64,000 nucleotides of DNA from Achromobacter sp. MYb9 (GTDB lineage: Bacteria > Pseudomonadota > Gammaproteobacteria > Burkholderiales > Burkholderiaceae_B). The stretch covers positions 124,001-188,000 of the forward strand of contig NZ_PCOQ01000010.1 of the NCBI RefSeq assembly GCF_002975275.1, in the 5' to 3' direction. Shown one piece after another: positions 25,401 through 34,475 of the stretch. Numbering within the stretch: the first letter of the stretch is position 1; every line of letters starts with the position of its first letter. The notes under the pieces are model-generated. The model made no database searches and was not told where the DNA came from. It saw nothing but the letters and a program-made list of their open reading frames with translations. The position numbers and the translations under genes are program-made.

Positions 25401-28400
25401 GGTTCTGATAGACGATGGCGTTGGCGAGCCGGGCGTAGAGCTGGGCGTCCGCCTCAGCGACGTTCAACTGGCGCAGGGTCACCTGCGCGTGTGTCCACGC
25501 AAGTTCCAGCGCCCGGTCAGCCAGGTGGCGATCCCGGTATTTGCTGATCAGGTTCATGCAGGCGCTGCGGCTGTCGCCCACGCCTTGCACCAGATCGATG
25601 ACCATGGATTCTTCTGCTTCCAGCGTGATCTCGCAACGGATCGCGGATACCGGGTCCAGTACCGAACCCTGGCTGCCCGTCAATGGCCCATCGCCCTCCA
25701 ACGCCTGAGGGTCGGCCACCGAGCGGCCCCGGCCCAGGAAGATGGACCGGTCCGTTTCGTAGGAGGCGGTGCCGGGATGACCGCCATGGATCGCCAAGAG
25801 CTGGAACATCCACGGCGGGTTGTCCGCCGGGCTTCGGCCCCGGCGGGAACAAAGGATGGCGCGTTCGGACGGGACGATCTCGGTCTGCACAAAAAGATTG
25901 CTGAATGCCGGATGCAGTTCATCCGCCATGGGCGGCGCGATAACGACCTCGGCATAGCAGGTGATTTCTATCGTCCGCCGCTCGCGGCTGCGATTCGTCA
26001 GGTGGCAGCGGCGCAGCTCGATATCGTCTTCCGGCGACACGACGATCTCGGTGTGTGTGTCGATCTGGTGGTCCGTGCGGCGGAATTCGGCGCGGCCTTC
26101 GGAGAAAATGACCTCGTAGTGATCTGGCCGCGTCAAGGTAGGCTGGTGCGAGGTGGACCAGATCGCGCCGCTGTCCTTATCCTTCAGATAGCAGAACGTT
26201 CCCCAGTTGTCGCAGGTGCCGTCCTCGCGCCAACGGGTCACGGCCAGGTCTTTCCAACGGCTCGAGCCCGCGCCGCTGTTGGTGACCATGACGTGGTAGC
26301 GTCCGTTGGACAGAAGCTGCACTTCCGGGATCGCGCTGTCGGCGGTATCCAGCACGCGCACCGGCGTTTCGGGCTGCCCCGTCGCGGTGCTGCGAATGAC
26401 CGACAATTCGGCTGCCTTTGCGAAGGCGGTCGCAGCGCGCGGGACCCGCTCCTGCAGCAGGAGCATGGTGGCCTGGAACGACGGATCCGCTTCAAAGCGT
26501 ACCTGCATCGTTCGTCCCAGCAGTACGTTCGCGATAGACAGGAATCCCATGCCCTGGTGGTGCGCCATATAGGCATAGACGATCGCACCGGTCTTGCCCG
26601 GCGGCAGGCGGCGCGGCGTATAGTCGATGGCCTCGTAGAATCCGTAGCGCCCCAGCAGGTTTTCCTTGGCCAGGCGCTGCAGATTGTGGCAGGCCTCGTC
26701 GGGCAACACCATCAGCGCCAGCATGGACGCATACGGCGCCACCACCACGTCGTCGGCCAGCCCCCGCTTCAAGCCTAGCCCCGGCACGCCGAACGCCCGA
26801 TACTGGTAATTCATGCCGATGTCGAAAAGGTTGTAGGCGCTTTCGGACATGCCCCAGGGGATGCCGAGCTTGTCGCCGTACTCGATCTGGGCGCGCACGG
26901 CCGACACGCAAGTCTGTTCCAGCAGGGTATGTGGGTAGGACGGCATGACGAGGCGTGGCATCAGGTATTCGAACATCGAGCCGCTCCACGACAGCAGCAC
27001 CGTGCCGCTTGCGGCGCCGCTGAGCTGCCTGCCGAGGGCAAACCACGTTTCCTGCGGCAGTTGGCCCTGCGCAACCGCTACGAAGCTGCTAAGACGGGCC
27101 TCGGAGGCCAGCAAATCGTACAGCCCCTCGTCGCGCCGGCGTTCGGTGAGGTTGTAGCCGATGGCCAGCAGCCGGCTGCCCGGGTCGTACAGGAATCGAT
27201 AATCCGCCACGGCCATTTCGGCCAGCGTGTCGGCCAGCACGGCGATCAAGGCAAGCCGATCGCGGGCGCGTTCACCCGCCGCGATCACTGCAAGCTCGGT
27301 TTCCAGCAGCCAGGTCTGCTCGTCGGAAGTGATATCCGGTGATGACAGCCGTTCTCGCAAGGTGGGCAGCACGCGCCTCGCCATGTCCGCGACCTGCTGC
27401 AAAGTCGGCATGGCATGCAGTTCGGGAATGTCCCGCCATCCGGCGGCGTTGGCCAGGCCTGGCCACGGCGCAAGCAGCGCCAGCTCGCTGCGTGCGGCTT
27501 CGCATTGCTGCAGCAGCGCCTGGCAATGCCAGAGCGCCTGCCCAAGTTCGGGCGCCGCATAGTGTCCTATCTGGGCTGAGGCCAGCGCGCATAGCCGATC
27601 CAGGTGCTGCTTCGCCTGGGGCAAGGTCAAGGCGCCGGCCTGGATGACGGAGTCCAGCGCGTCGGCGAAGGGCTCCAGCTCGGCGGAACTCCCTTCGGAG
27701 ACGCTTTCCCGCAGGACCGCCAATGCATCGGCGCATCCCTGAAATGTGCGGGGATGCAGGAGGGGCGCCTGCGCTAGTTCCAGCAGCCCGGGCCGCAGGG
27801 TGAGCAGATGGCCGGCAAGATTGCCGCTGTCCACGGTCGAAATGTAGAGCGGGGCCAGCGGCTTCAGGGTGATGGTGTCGTACCAGTTGTAGAAGTGCCC
27901 CAGATAGCGCTCCAGCGTGGCCATGGTGCCCAGCGACGCGTGCGTCTTTTCCAACAGGCGGCTCGCCTGGAGGTAGCCGAAGTCATAGGCGGCCAGGTTG
28001 GCCAGCAACGCCAGGCCGAGGTTCGTGGGCGAGGTGCGGTGCGCGATGCTCGGGGACGGCCGGTCCTGGATGTTGTCGGGTATCAGCCAGTTGTCTTGCG
28101 CGCCGCCATGGCCGTCGAAAAACGACCAGGTCTTGCGCGCCAGCATCCTCAGGAACTCGGTCTGGTCGGGGGACAAGTCGATCTTGGCAAGTACCGGCGG
28201 GCGGCTTAAGCGCCAGGCGATGACTGGCATCGCCGCCCAAAGCGCCAGAACCGGCAGGGCGGCGCCCCAGGCCGATGGGTTCAGCAGCATCACGCCGACT
28301 CCGATGGCGGCGGCGAGCAGGGGGGAACTCCAGACGGAAAGCAGGATAGGACCGGACCGCGTTCCGCCGTCGCGGTTGGTGACGCTGGACGGCTTCCATT

Positions 28401-31221
28401 CCAGCAGCCTCCGGCGCGAGACCGTCAGGCGGTACAGTGTCCGGATGACCGCGTCCAGGCTGTACAAGGCTTCATGCGCCAGGCTGGCCAAGGCAAACGC
28501 CGCCCGCGTGAACTGGCGCAGTGTCGGCGCAACCCAGCCGACCAGATGCTGCGCGAGCACGACGTCTTCTTCTTTTCTTACTCCGCTCAACGCCGAGGCA
28601 AACAAGGCCGGCAGGAACAGGATCAGCACGCAGGCGACTGTCCACAGGTACGGGGCAGGCAGTCGTGTCCAGCCCAGCGCAAGCAAAAGCACAAGACTGG
28701 CCGGGACCAGGCTGCGGCGCAGGTTGTCCAGGATCTTGGCGCGCGCGAGCGCCGGCAGGGGCGATCCGTGCCGCGCGCCTGGTGCCGTGGGCGACCGGCC
28801 AATCAGCCAGCCCAGTAGTTGCCAGTCTCCGCGTATCCAGCGATGCCTGCGGCTGACGTCCGCGGCGTAGCGGGCTGGCTGGCCTTCGAAGAGCTGGACG
28901 TCGCTCAGCAGGCCGGAGCGGGCATAGCAGCCTTCCAGTAGATCGTGGCTCAGGACCCGGTTCTCGGGGAAGCAGTCCTTCAAGGCCACCTCGAAAGCGT
29001 CTACGTCGTAGATCCCCTTGCCGATGAAGGACCCCTCTTTGAAGATGTCCTGATAAACGTCGGACACCGTGTTGGTGTAGGGATCGATGCCCGGATCGCC
29101 GCCGTTTAGGCGCGCATAGGCGGACGCTGTCAGGTCGGTCAAGCTCACCGCCACCCGGGGCTGCAGAATGCCATAGCCTCGAGTCACCCGGCGCGTGTCC
29201 GGGTCGAACCGCGCCTGATTGAGCGGATGGGCCATGGCGCCGACCAGCTTCCACGCGGTTTCCCGGGGCAGCTCGGTGTCGGTGTCCAGCGTTATGACGT
29301 ATCTGGTGCCGGCGAGCGCAGCCAGGTCGCCCACGACGCAGGAAAACGCGCCTGCGCCCTGGCCGCGGAGCAGGCCGTTCAGGTCGGCCAGCTTTCCTCG
29401 CTTTCTCTCGTAGGCCATCCAGACCCGCTCTTGTTCGTTCCAGCGGCGAGGGCGGTGAAAGAGAAAGAACGGACTGCGCCCTAGGCGCCGGTACTTACGG
29501 TTCAGCGCCTGGATCTGCGCCTGGGCGCGTTCCAGCAGCAAGGCGTCCGAGGGCTGATGCTCCGACGCGGCGTCCACGAAGTCCGTCAGCAGGCAGAAGC
29601 TCAGGTTCTCGCCGGGATTGGCCAGAAAGCGGATCTCCAGGGCCTCGGCCAGCGTCTCCGCGTCATCGAGGCCAATCAGCATCGTGGGGACGGCGACCAG
29701 GCAGCGGCCGCTGTCGGGGATGCGCTTGGCGTAATCCATGCGCGGAAGGCGCTGGGGCCGCACCAGCCACGTCAAGGACCAGTTGACAGTGGCCACGGCG
29801 AGATGGCTGGCGGCGATCAAGGACAGCACGGCGAAGCACGCCATGGCCCAGGGGCCGACTTCTGACCCATGGGCCATCGCCAGCAGCAGGGCGCCGACGC
29901 CTACCGTAAGCAGGATGATGGCGCCCGCATACAGGCGCAGCGCGGCGCGGGGCGAGATGCGGGCCACCCTCTCCCGCACGCTGAACTGAGCCTTGGCCCG
30001 TTTCGCCAGCTCGTCCTGGCCCTCGTCGATCAGGTAGTAGCCCACGTGCGCGCGCCGGAAATCGGCGCCCGGGCTCGGGTCGGCCGCGCCTGCCGTTGCC
30101 AGGTCGACTGCCATGGCGGCGATTTCAGTCTCCGCGTGCTCGGATTTCCGCGCCATCCGCTCGACGCGATGGCGGTAGTGGTCTCGGGTTGGAAAATCCA
30201 TGCCGGCGTAGACGCCGGCGGGATCCTGGCGCAAGGTCCGGTCCACGATGCTGACGGCTTCCACGAAGTCGTTCCAGTTCGTCGTCGACAAGGTGCGCAG
30301 GCTGCCGATGCTGTTGCTGATGGATACCTGGTCGGCCGCCTGTTGCTGGTTTTCGGTGATGACCATCTGTTCAATGGTCAGGTTGGACTGGGCAAGGCGC
30401 TGCTCGAACCACGTCAACGGCAGGGCCAGCGCCGGACCATGCCCCTGGAGTCGCCTGGCCAGTTCGGCCACGAACGAACCGTCTATGGGTGGATTCGAAC
30501 GCGCCATGTTGGCGATGACCAGTATCAGGCTGGTGGGATCCTCCTCGGCCGATTTCCGCATCGTGTCGGCCCAGGTGTCCGCCAGGCCGCGGTTCATGTT
30601 CGCGTAGGCCAGCCGGATGGCGACGCGGCGCAGGTTTTCGATCAGGCCCAGGCGCATCATGATGGGAATCGCCCACAATTCTCCCAGCTGCAGCGGCGTA
30701 ACCAATTGATAGGCGGCCACGAATGCCTGGATGCCCGCGGCATCGATCCGCGCGTCGCTATGGGAGATCATCTCCAGCGCAATGTCGTACACCCGCGGCA
30801 GTCCCTGCGAGGGGCCCGTGTCCAGCTTCGGCAGGCTGCGGCTGTAGCCCTTGGGCAGATGCCGTTTGGCCAGCCGGATCTGCTCTTCGATCAGGTAGAA
30901 ATTGTCCAGCAGCCATTCGTCGGCCGGCGTGATCTGGCGATTCTGCCGCACGGACTCCATCAAAAGCGCGCAGGCCTGAGCCAGCAGCGTCTGGTTTTCG
31001 GTAAGCCGTGGCAGCAAGGTGTCCGGCGGACGCGATCTGCCCACGTGATGCGCGTGCGCCAGCGCCTGGCCGTGCTGCTCCATTTGCAGCGAGCTGAACA
31101 GCTCCGCCCGCAGTGGCGGCTCGCTTTCGGCCGAGCGCAGCGTGGCCGTACCTCGGGCAAACAGGTCTATCCACTCGGGTGCAGCTTCGAGCGAGGGCCA
31201 ATCAATAGGTTTCATAGCCAT
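22471..31221 (-). CDS. ndvB: Cyclic beta-1,2-glucan synthase
   Basis: This is a 2916-residue inner-membrane enzyme that builds and cyclises periplasmic beta-1,2-glucans; the length matches the family. Layout: a soluble N-terminal region (1-420); membrane helices near 425-480 (LYAGAIILLTVGVGALLLAM); a GT84 glycosyltransferase centre with ITLDTDTELPRE near 645 and HRWIRGDWQLLGWL near 790; more helices near 830-870 and 960-1010; then carbohydrate-binding and GH94-like phosphorylase regions. Two similar beta-sandwich segments precede the catalytic GH94 part, with CDWNDGMDKVGEDGRGESVW near 2600. The product is linked to osmoadaptation and host interaction in rhizobia and Brucella. A Pgi homologue is divergently transcribed. 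In-frame ATGs at 31221 and 31215 are both possible starts. Confidence 0.93.
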   Translation of the reverse strand: MAMKPIDWPSLEAAPEWIDLFARGTATLRSAESEPPLRAELFSSLQMEQHGQALAHAHHVGRSRPPDTLLPRLTENQTLLAQACALLMESVRQNRQITPADEWLLDNFYLIEEQIRLAKRHLPKGYSRSLPKLDTGPSQGLPRVYDIALEMISHSDARIDAAGIQAFVAAYQLVTPLQLGELWAIPIMMRLGLIENLRRVAIRLAYANMNRGLADTWADTMRKSAEEDPTSLILVIANMARSNPPIDGSFVAELARRLQGHGPALALPLTWFEQRLAQSNLTIEQMVITENQQQAADQVSISNSIGSLRTLSTTNWNDFVEAVSIVDRTLRQDPAGVYAGMDFPTRDHYRHRVERMARKSEHAETEIAAMAVDLATAGAADPSPGADFRRAHVGYYLIDEGQDELAKRAKAQFSVRERVARISPRAALRLYAGAIILLTVGVGALLLAMAHGSEVGPWAMACFAVLSLIAASHLAVATVNWSLTWLVRPQRLPRMDYAKRIPDSGRCLVAVPTMLIGLDDAETLAEALEIRFLANPGENLSFCLLTDFVDAASEHQPSDALLLERAQAQIQALNRKYRRLGRSPFFLFHRPRRWNEQERVWMAYERKRGKLADLNGLLRGQGAGAFSCVVGDLAALAGTRYVITLDTDTELPRETAWKLVGAMAHPLNQARFDPDTRRVTRGYGILQPRVAVSLTDLTASAYARLNGGDPGIDPYTNTVSDVYQDIFKEGSFIGKGIYDVDAFEVALKDCFPENRVLSHDLLEGCYARSGLLSDVQLFEGQPARYAADVSRRHRWIRGDWQLLGWLIGRSPTAPGARHGSPLPALARAKILDNLRRSLVPASLVLLLALGWTRLPAPYLWTVACVLILFLPALFASALSGVRKEEDVVLAQHLVGWVAPTLRQFTRAAFALASLAHEALYSLDAVIRTLYRLTVSRRRLLEWKPSSVTNRDGGTRSGPILLSVWSSPLLAAAIGVGVMLLNPSAWGAALPVLALWAAMPVIAWRLSRPPVLAKIDLSPDQTEFLRMLARKTWSFFDGHGGAQDNWLIPDNIQDRPSPSIAHRTSPTNLGLALLANLAAYDFGYLQASRLLEKTHASLGTMATLERYLGHFYNWYDTITLKPLAPLYISTVDSGNLAGHLLTLRPGLLELAQAPLLHPRTFQGCADALAVLRESVSEGSSAELEPFADALDSVIQAGALTLPQAKQHLDRLCALASAQIGHYAAPELGQALWHCQALLQQCEAARSELALLAPWPGLANAAGWRDIPELHAMPTLQQVADMARRVLPTLRERLSSPDITSDEQTWLLETELAVIAAGERARDRLALIAVLADTLAEMAVADYRFLYDPGSRLLAIGYNLTERRRDEGLYDLLASEARLSSFVAVAQGQLPQETWFALGRQLSGAASGTVLLSWSGSMFEYLMPRLVMPSYPHTLLEQTCVSAVRAQIEYGDKLGIPWGMSESAYNLFDIGMNYQYRAFGVPGLGLKRGLADDVVVAPYASMLALMVLPDEACHNLQRLAKENLLGRYGFYEAIDYTPRRLPPGKTGAIVYAYMAHHQGMGFLSIANVLLGRTMQVRFEADPSFQATMLLLQERVPRAATAFAKAAELSVIRSTATGQPETPVRVLDTADSAIPEVQLLSNGRYHVMVTNSGAGSSRWKDLAVTRWREDGTCDNWGTFCYLKDKDSGAIWSTSHQPTLTRPDHYEVIFSEGRAEFRRTDHQIDTHTEIVVSPEDDIELRRCHLTNRSRERRTIEITCYAEVVIAPPMADELHPAFSNLFVQTEIVPSERAILCSRRGRSPADNPPWMFQLLAIHGGHPGTASYETDRSIFLGRGRSVADPQALEGDGPLTGSQGSVLDPVSAIRCEITLEAEESMVIDLVQGVGDSRSACMNLISKYRDRHLADRALELAWTHAQVTLRQLNVAEADAQLYARLANAIVYQNPAMRAEAATLLKNRRGQSGLWGYAISGDLPIVLLRIKDPANFQLVRQLVQAHAYWRQKGVAVDLVIWNEDMGSYRQALQDRMMGLISAGVEAHIIDRPGGIFVRPGDQISEEDRTLLQAVSRISLSDTLGTLSNQVNRLGLPETRIAPLVVSTPVLPPAVQSAGAQADPGSGASILLHDNGLGGFTPDGEEYVITTTRDRRTPAPWVNVIANAGFGTVVSESGQAYTWNDNAHEYRLTPWYNDAVSDACGEAFYLRDESSGQYWSPAPYPAGGDSAYVTRHGFGYTVFEHVEDGIESELSIHVAQDAPVKFYALTLRNRSGRRRRLSVTGYVEWVLGDLRAKSSMHVVTETDPETGALLARNSFNTDFSGHVAWFDTSAPTRTMTGDRKEFIGRNGTLRHPQALRRSRLSGRTGAGLDPCAAIQVPATLEDGQDVRILFHLGASSQGVEHVRHLVRRYGELGAAGSELQAVRRYWRDTLGVVRIDTPDPAVNTLANGWLLYQTLACRLWARSGHYQSGGAFGFRDQLQDVMALVIARPALAREHLLRCAAQQFVQGDVLHWWHPPSNRGVRTRCSDDYLWLPFAACHYVEVTGDSDVLDDMAGFIEGRQLNPGESSNYDNPTPSRETASLYAHCTRALSHALSAFGSHGLPLIGSCDWNDGMDKVGEDGRGESVWLGFFLYNTLTRFAALARAREDLPFAAHCESEAARLRSRLEESGWDGGWYRRAYFDDGSPLGSAENPECQIDAISQSWAVLSDAAREDRARLAMQAVDERLIDNARGLIRLLDPPFDSSALNPGYIRGYVPGVRENGGQYTHAAIWTAMAFCGLGENARIGDLLTMLNPISHSDSPAKTAVYKVEPYVMAADIYTTPGQQGRGGWTWYTGSSGLMYRLILESVLGMRRRGASLSFHPCLPADWNTFKLHYRHGATLYSVTALRGQSENGAGYVTLDGVLQKSGEIPLLDDGRDREVMIVLQA

Positions 31222-31347
31222 AGAGTGACCAAGCTCGGCCGCGGGCTCTGTGCGTTAGCGCACGGACGCCCTTTGTTGCCTATGGCATAACAGATGCGAG
31301 TCCCGGATTCTCCGCGGTTCCGCCAAGCGGCTTGGAGGCAGAGGGCA

Positions 31348-33024
31348 ATGGACAGACAAGGAATGGGCGGCCCCGGCGATGTGTCGCGCACCCACGCCTG
31401 GCAGACGCTGCTAGCGCATGCGGGCGAAGTGCGGCCGCAGCACGTGCTGAACCTGTTCCAGCTTGATCCGGAGCGCGGGCCGCGCTTGAGCGTGGAGGCC
31501 GCGGGCTGGTATCTCGACTATTCCAAGAACAGGATCACCACCAGAACTCTCGATCTGTTGCTGCGCCTGGCCCGCGCGACTCGTCTGCCGGCGAGGATAG
31601 ACGCCATGTTCAATGGCGATCCGGTCAATGTCAGTGAAGGCCGCGCTGCGTTGCATGTCGCATTGCGCATGCCCGCCGATGGCAGCGTGCAAGTGGATGG
31701 CAGGGACGTGGTGCCTGAGGTCCAGCGGGTGCTACGCCGCATGGAACGCTTCGCCGGCAGGGTGCGCAGCGGAGCCTGGCGGGGCGGAACCGGCAAAAGG
31801 ATCAAAAATGTCGTCAACCTGGGCATAGGCGGCTCTGCGGTCGGCGTGGGCATGGCCTGTGCGGCGCTGCAGCACTACGGACGACCAGACATGCAGTTCC
31901 GCTTCGTGTCCAACTTGGACGGCGCGGACTTCTTTCATGCTACGCGCGACCTGGACCCGCGCGAAACGCTGTTCATTGTCTGCTCTAAAACCTTCCAGAC
32001 GCTCGAAACCCGCCGCAACGCGGCCGCCGCGCGCGCCTGGTGCCAGGAAGACATCCAGGACGAAAGCGCGGTACAGGCGCATTTCGTGGCCGTGACGGGA
32101 AATCGCGAGGCCGCTATCCAGGCCGGCTTCGCGTCGGAGCATGTCTTCGACGTCTGGGACTGGGTCAATGGCCGCTATTCATTGTGTTCCGCAATGGGAC
32201 TGGCCTTGATGGCTGCCATCGGACCTGCCGCCTTTCGCGAGATGCTGGCCGGCTTCCATGACATGGATGCGCATTTTCTTTCCGCACCGCTGGAATGTAA
32301 TCTTCCCGTCCTGCACGCATTGATGGCGGTGTGGAACAACAATCTCCTGGGTTCGCGATCCGTCGCCGTTCTGCCTTATGAGCATTATTTGAGGTGCTTT
32401 CCCTCGTATGTCCAACAATTGATGATGGAAAGCAATGGCAAGTCCGTCACACAGGGCGGGGCTCCGGTGGCCTGCCACACCAGCCCGATTTACTGGGGCG
32501 CTTGCGGAACGAACGGCCAGCATTCGTTCCATCAGTTGCTGCACCAGGGCTCGCAGATCGTGCCTTGCGACTTTATCGGGTTTCTTTCGCCGCTGCCGCC
32601 ATCGGCGCATGGCCACGAGGAACTGTTGGCAAACATGTTCGCCCAAGCCCAGGCACTGGCCTTCGGCCGTCCACTGGGCGAAAGCGATGGGCCCGCGGAT
32701 GCGCAGGTTCAGGAAGGGCACCGGCGGGTCCAGGGTAACCGTCCCAGCAACACGTTGCTGGCCGCAAGGCTGACGCCTCGCACGCTTGGAGCGCTTGTTG
32801 CGCTCTATGAGCACAGCGCCTACACCCAGGGTGTGATCTGGGACATCGATTCCTTCGACCAATGGGGCGTGGAACTGGGAAAGACGCTCGCCGTGCATAT
32901 TGCGCAAGCGCTTGCGGCCGGGCAGGCAAGTGCGCCCGGTCCCGACAGTTCCACGCGAACAATGATGCAGAAATACCTGGACGACAAGACCGCCGCGGCT
33001 ATGTGCGCCACCGAACGGACGTGA
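31348..33024 (+). CDS. pgi: Glucose-6-phosphate isomerase homologue lacking the catalytic Glu
   Basis: This is a 558-residue protein colinear with bacterial Pgi: WYLDYSKNRIT, NLGIGGSAVGVG, FVSNLDGADFF, SKTFQTLET (phosphate-binding loop), HDMDAHF, MESNGKSV, GNRPSN and FDQWGVELGK with the conserved Lys. At the active-site motif, usually W-G-E-P-G-T-N-G-Q-H, it reads WGACGTNGQH: the catalytic base Glu is Ala385 (codon GCT) and Pro is Cys. The V-G-G-R-Y-S motif reads VNGRYS (Asn274). Isomerase activity is therefore doubtful; binding or another role is possible. The start at ATG 31348 has GGAGG 9 bases upstream; an ATG at 31294 is also in frame. It is divergent from ndvB, 126 bases away. Confidence 0.85.
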   Translation: MDRQGMGGPGDVSRTHAWQTLLAHAGEVRPQHVLNLFQLDPERGPRLSVEAAGWYLDYSKNRITTRTLDLLLRLARATRLPARIDAMFNGDPVNVSEGRAALHVALRMPADGSVQVDGRDVVPEVQRVLRRMERFAGRVRSGAWRGGTGKRIKNVVNLGIGGSAVGVGMACAALQHYGRPDMQFRFVSNLDGADFFHATRDLDPRETLFIVCSKTFQTLETRRNAAAARAWCQEDIQDESAVQAHFVAVTGNREAAIQAGFASEHVFDVWDWVNGRYSLCSAMGLALMAAIGPAAFREMLAGFHDMDAHFLSAPLECNLPVLHALMAVWNNNLLGSRSVAVLPYEHYLRCFPSYVQQLMMESNGKSVTQGGAPVACHTSPIYWGACGTNGQHSFHQLLHQGSQIVPCDFIGFLSPLPPSAHGHEELLANMFAQAQALAFGRPLGESDGPADAQVQEGHRRVQGNRPSNTLLAARLTPRTLGALVALYEHSAYTQGVIWDIDSFDQWGVELGKTLAVHIAQALAAGQASAPGPDSSTRTMMQKYLDDKTAAAMCATERT

Positions 33025-33107
33025 TCCTGGCCTTCCCCTACCGTTGCACGGTCACACTGGCGCTCCCGCGCCAGGTCAACACAGCTCTTCGCGACAGGAT
33101 CATCGAT

Positions 33108-33431
33108 ATGTCATCGCTCATCAAGAAAGGCTATACCCGCTACACGCCTGCCCAGGTCCCGCGCTCCGGCATTTCGGCAATCGACTCGCTGGGCTTCGTT
33201 CCATTCGCGACCTACGGCTCCAGAGCGGTCGGCGCCTTGGTGGGCAGCGCACAGCCACATCCCGGCGCACCCATCGGGGACTCGGGCCAAGTCTCACGTG
33301 AGGTAAGCAAGTGGGAAGGCGAGGGCGGAAGCATCGTTGGCTATGTCGGCGTGCTGCGCCCGTTCGTGTTTGGTGGCGCCGGATCGCAGGTTCTGTGGCC
33401 GGTGCTGGCGTGGCACAGAGAAGAGTCCTGA
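33108..33431 (+). CDS. Hypothetical protein
   Basis: An ORF of 107 residues begins MSSLIKKGYTRYTPAQVPRS and continues with GISAIDSLGFVPFATYGSRA and a glycine-rich tail (EGEGGSIVGYVGVLRPFVFGG). There is no signal peptide, and one weak hydrophobic stretch near the end. It follows pgi by 83 bases on the same strand. I do not recognise a family, and the upstream region has no clear ribosome-binding site, so it may be non-coding. The frame is open further upstream but overlaps pgi there. Confidence 0.35.
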   Translation: MSSLIKKGYTRYTPAQVPRSGISAIDSLGFVPFATYGSRAVGALVGSAQPHPGAPIGDSGQVSREVSKWEGEGGSIVGYVGVLRPFVFGGAGSQVLWPVLAWHREES

Positions 33432-33475
33432 CGCGTTCGGGTCAAGTTTGCGCAATGGGGAAAGACCCATCATCC

Positions 33476-33562
33476 ATGCGACAACTCAAAAAGTATGTAT
33501 GCGCAGTGTTCGTCGCGCTTTCGCTCACTGCGGTGCATGCAGATCAAATAGCACCCGCTTAG
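33476..33562 (+). CDS. Signal-peptide-only mini-ORF (28 residues)
   Basis: ATG to TAG encodes MRQLKKYVCAVFVALSL followed by TAVHADQIAPA. This is a textbook Sec signal peptide (basic start, hydrophobic core, VHA-D cleavage site) with only about eight residues after the cut. GGGAAAG lies about 10 bases upstream. Either it is a tiny secreted peptide or, more likely, the intact 5' end of a gene whose body was lost; no matching frame continues downstream. Confidence 0.4.
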   Translation: MRQLKKYVCAVFVALSLTAVHADQIAPA

Positions 33563-33726
33563 CGGGGCCAATGATCAATAGTGCGGTACTCTGGGCAGGA
33601 CTCCGTTCGCCACCGTACATAACGCGTGGGGATTGCCCCTGCCGAGTGGGCAAAGTGTGCCGGAGGATTTTCGGATAACGGCCCTGGATCGGGCCGTTGC
33701 AACCGGGCTTGTTGGAGGGACTCATC

Positions 33727-34455
33727 ATGCCTGATTCTCACGATCCCACCCAAAATCACCTATTGGCGGCGCTGCCTCCGCAGGAGATGAAGCGAGTGTT
33801 TCCTCTGTTGGAGCGGGTCTCCCTGCCGTTGGGCAAGGCGCTGTACGAACCGGGCGGTCGAATGCGGCATGTCTGCTTTCCGGTCGACTGCATCGTTTCC
33901 CTGCTGTGCGTCATGGAAGATGGCGCCTCGACCGAAATCGCTGTGGTCGGCAACGAAGGCATCGTCGGCATTTCCTTGTTTATGGGCGGCGAAACCACCC
34001 CCAGCCGCGCAATCGTGCAAAGCGCGGGGGTGGGCTACCAGTTGAAGGGGCAGGCGCTGAAAGACGAGTTCGACCGGGGCGGAGCCATGCAGCATCTGCT
34101 GCTTCGGTATACGCAGGCGCTATTGACGCAAATGGCCCAGACCGCGGTGTGCAATCGTCATCATTCGCTGGACCAGCAGCTTTGCCGCTGGCTCCTGCTT
34201 AGCCTGGACCGTCTGCAATCCGACGAACTGGTCATGACGCAGGAACTCATCGCCAACATGCTGGGCGTGCGCCGGGAAGGGGTCACCGAGGCCGCCGGCC
34301 ACCTGCAGGAGGATGGCCTGATCCGGTATCGGCGCGGCCACATCACCGTGTTGGACCGCAAGGGGCTGGAGGCTCGCGTCTGCGAATGCTATATGGTGGT
34401 CCGGCAGGAATATCAACGGCTGCTGAATGTGACTGGTAGCGCGATCCGCGCCTGA
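33727..34455 (+). CDS. Crp/Fnr-family transcriptional regulator (copy 1)
   Basis: This is a 242-residue regulator. Residues 15-140 form a cyclic-nucleotide-binding-like beta-roll (LPLGKALYEPGGRMRHVCFP, ASTEIAVVGNEGIVGISLFMGG). The C-terminal winged helix contains MTQELIANMLGVRREGVTEAAGHLQEDGLIRYRRGHITVLD. It has no N-terminal Cys cluster like FNR, and the beta-roll lacks an obvious RXS cAMP motif, so the signal is unknown. GGAGGG before the ATG at 33727 supports the start; a longer frame from 33697 lacks support. A second, similar gene follows 20 bases later, so the two are a tandem pair in one operon. Confidence 0.85.
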   Translation: MPDSHDPTQNHLLAALPPQEMKRVFPLLERVSLPLGKALYEPGGRMRHVCFPVDCIVSLLCVMEDGASTEIAVVGNEGIVGISLFMGGETTPSRAIVQSAGVGYQLKGQALKDEFDRGGAMQHLLLRYTQALLTQMAQTAVCNRHHSLDQQLCRWLLLSLDRLQSDELVMTQELIANMLGVRREGVTEAAGHLQEDGLIRYRRGHITVLDRKGLEARVCECYMVVRQEYQRLLNVTGSAIRA

Positions 34456-34475
34456 GATGGAACCTGGAGCACAAC

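Noticed and set aside
24196-31290. Long plus-strand frames (24196-26778, 29869-31290)
   Set aside because: They are antisense to the cyclic glucan synthase, with Arg/His/Gln-rich low-information composition.
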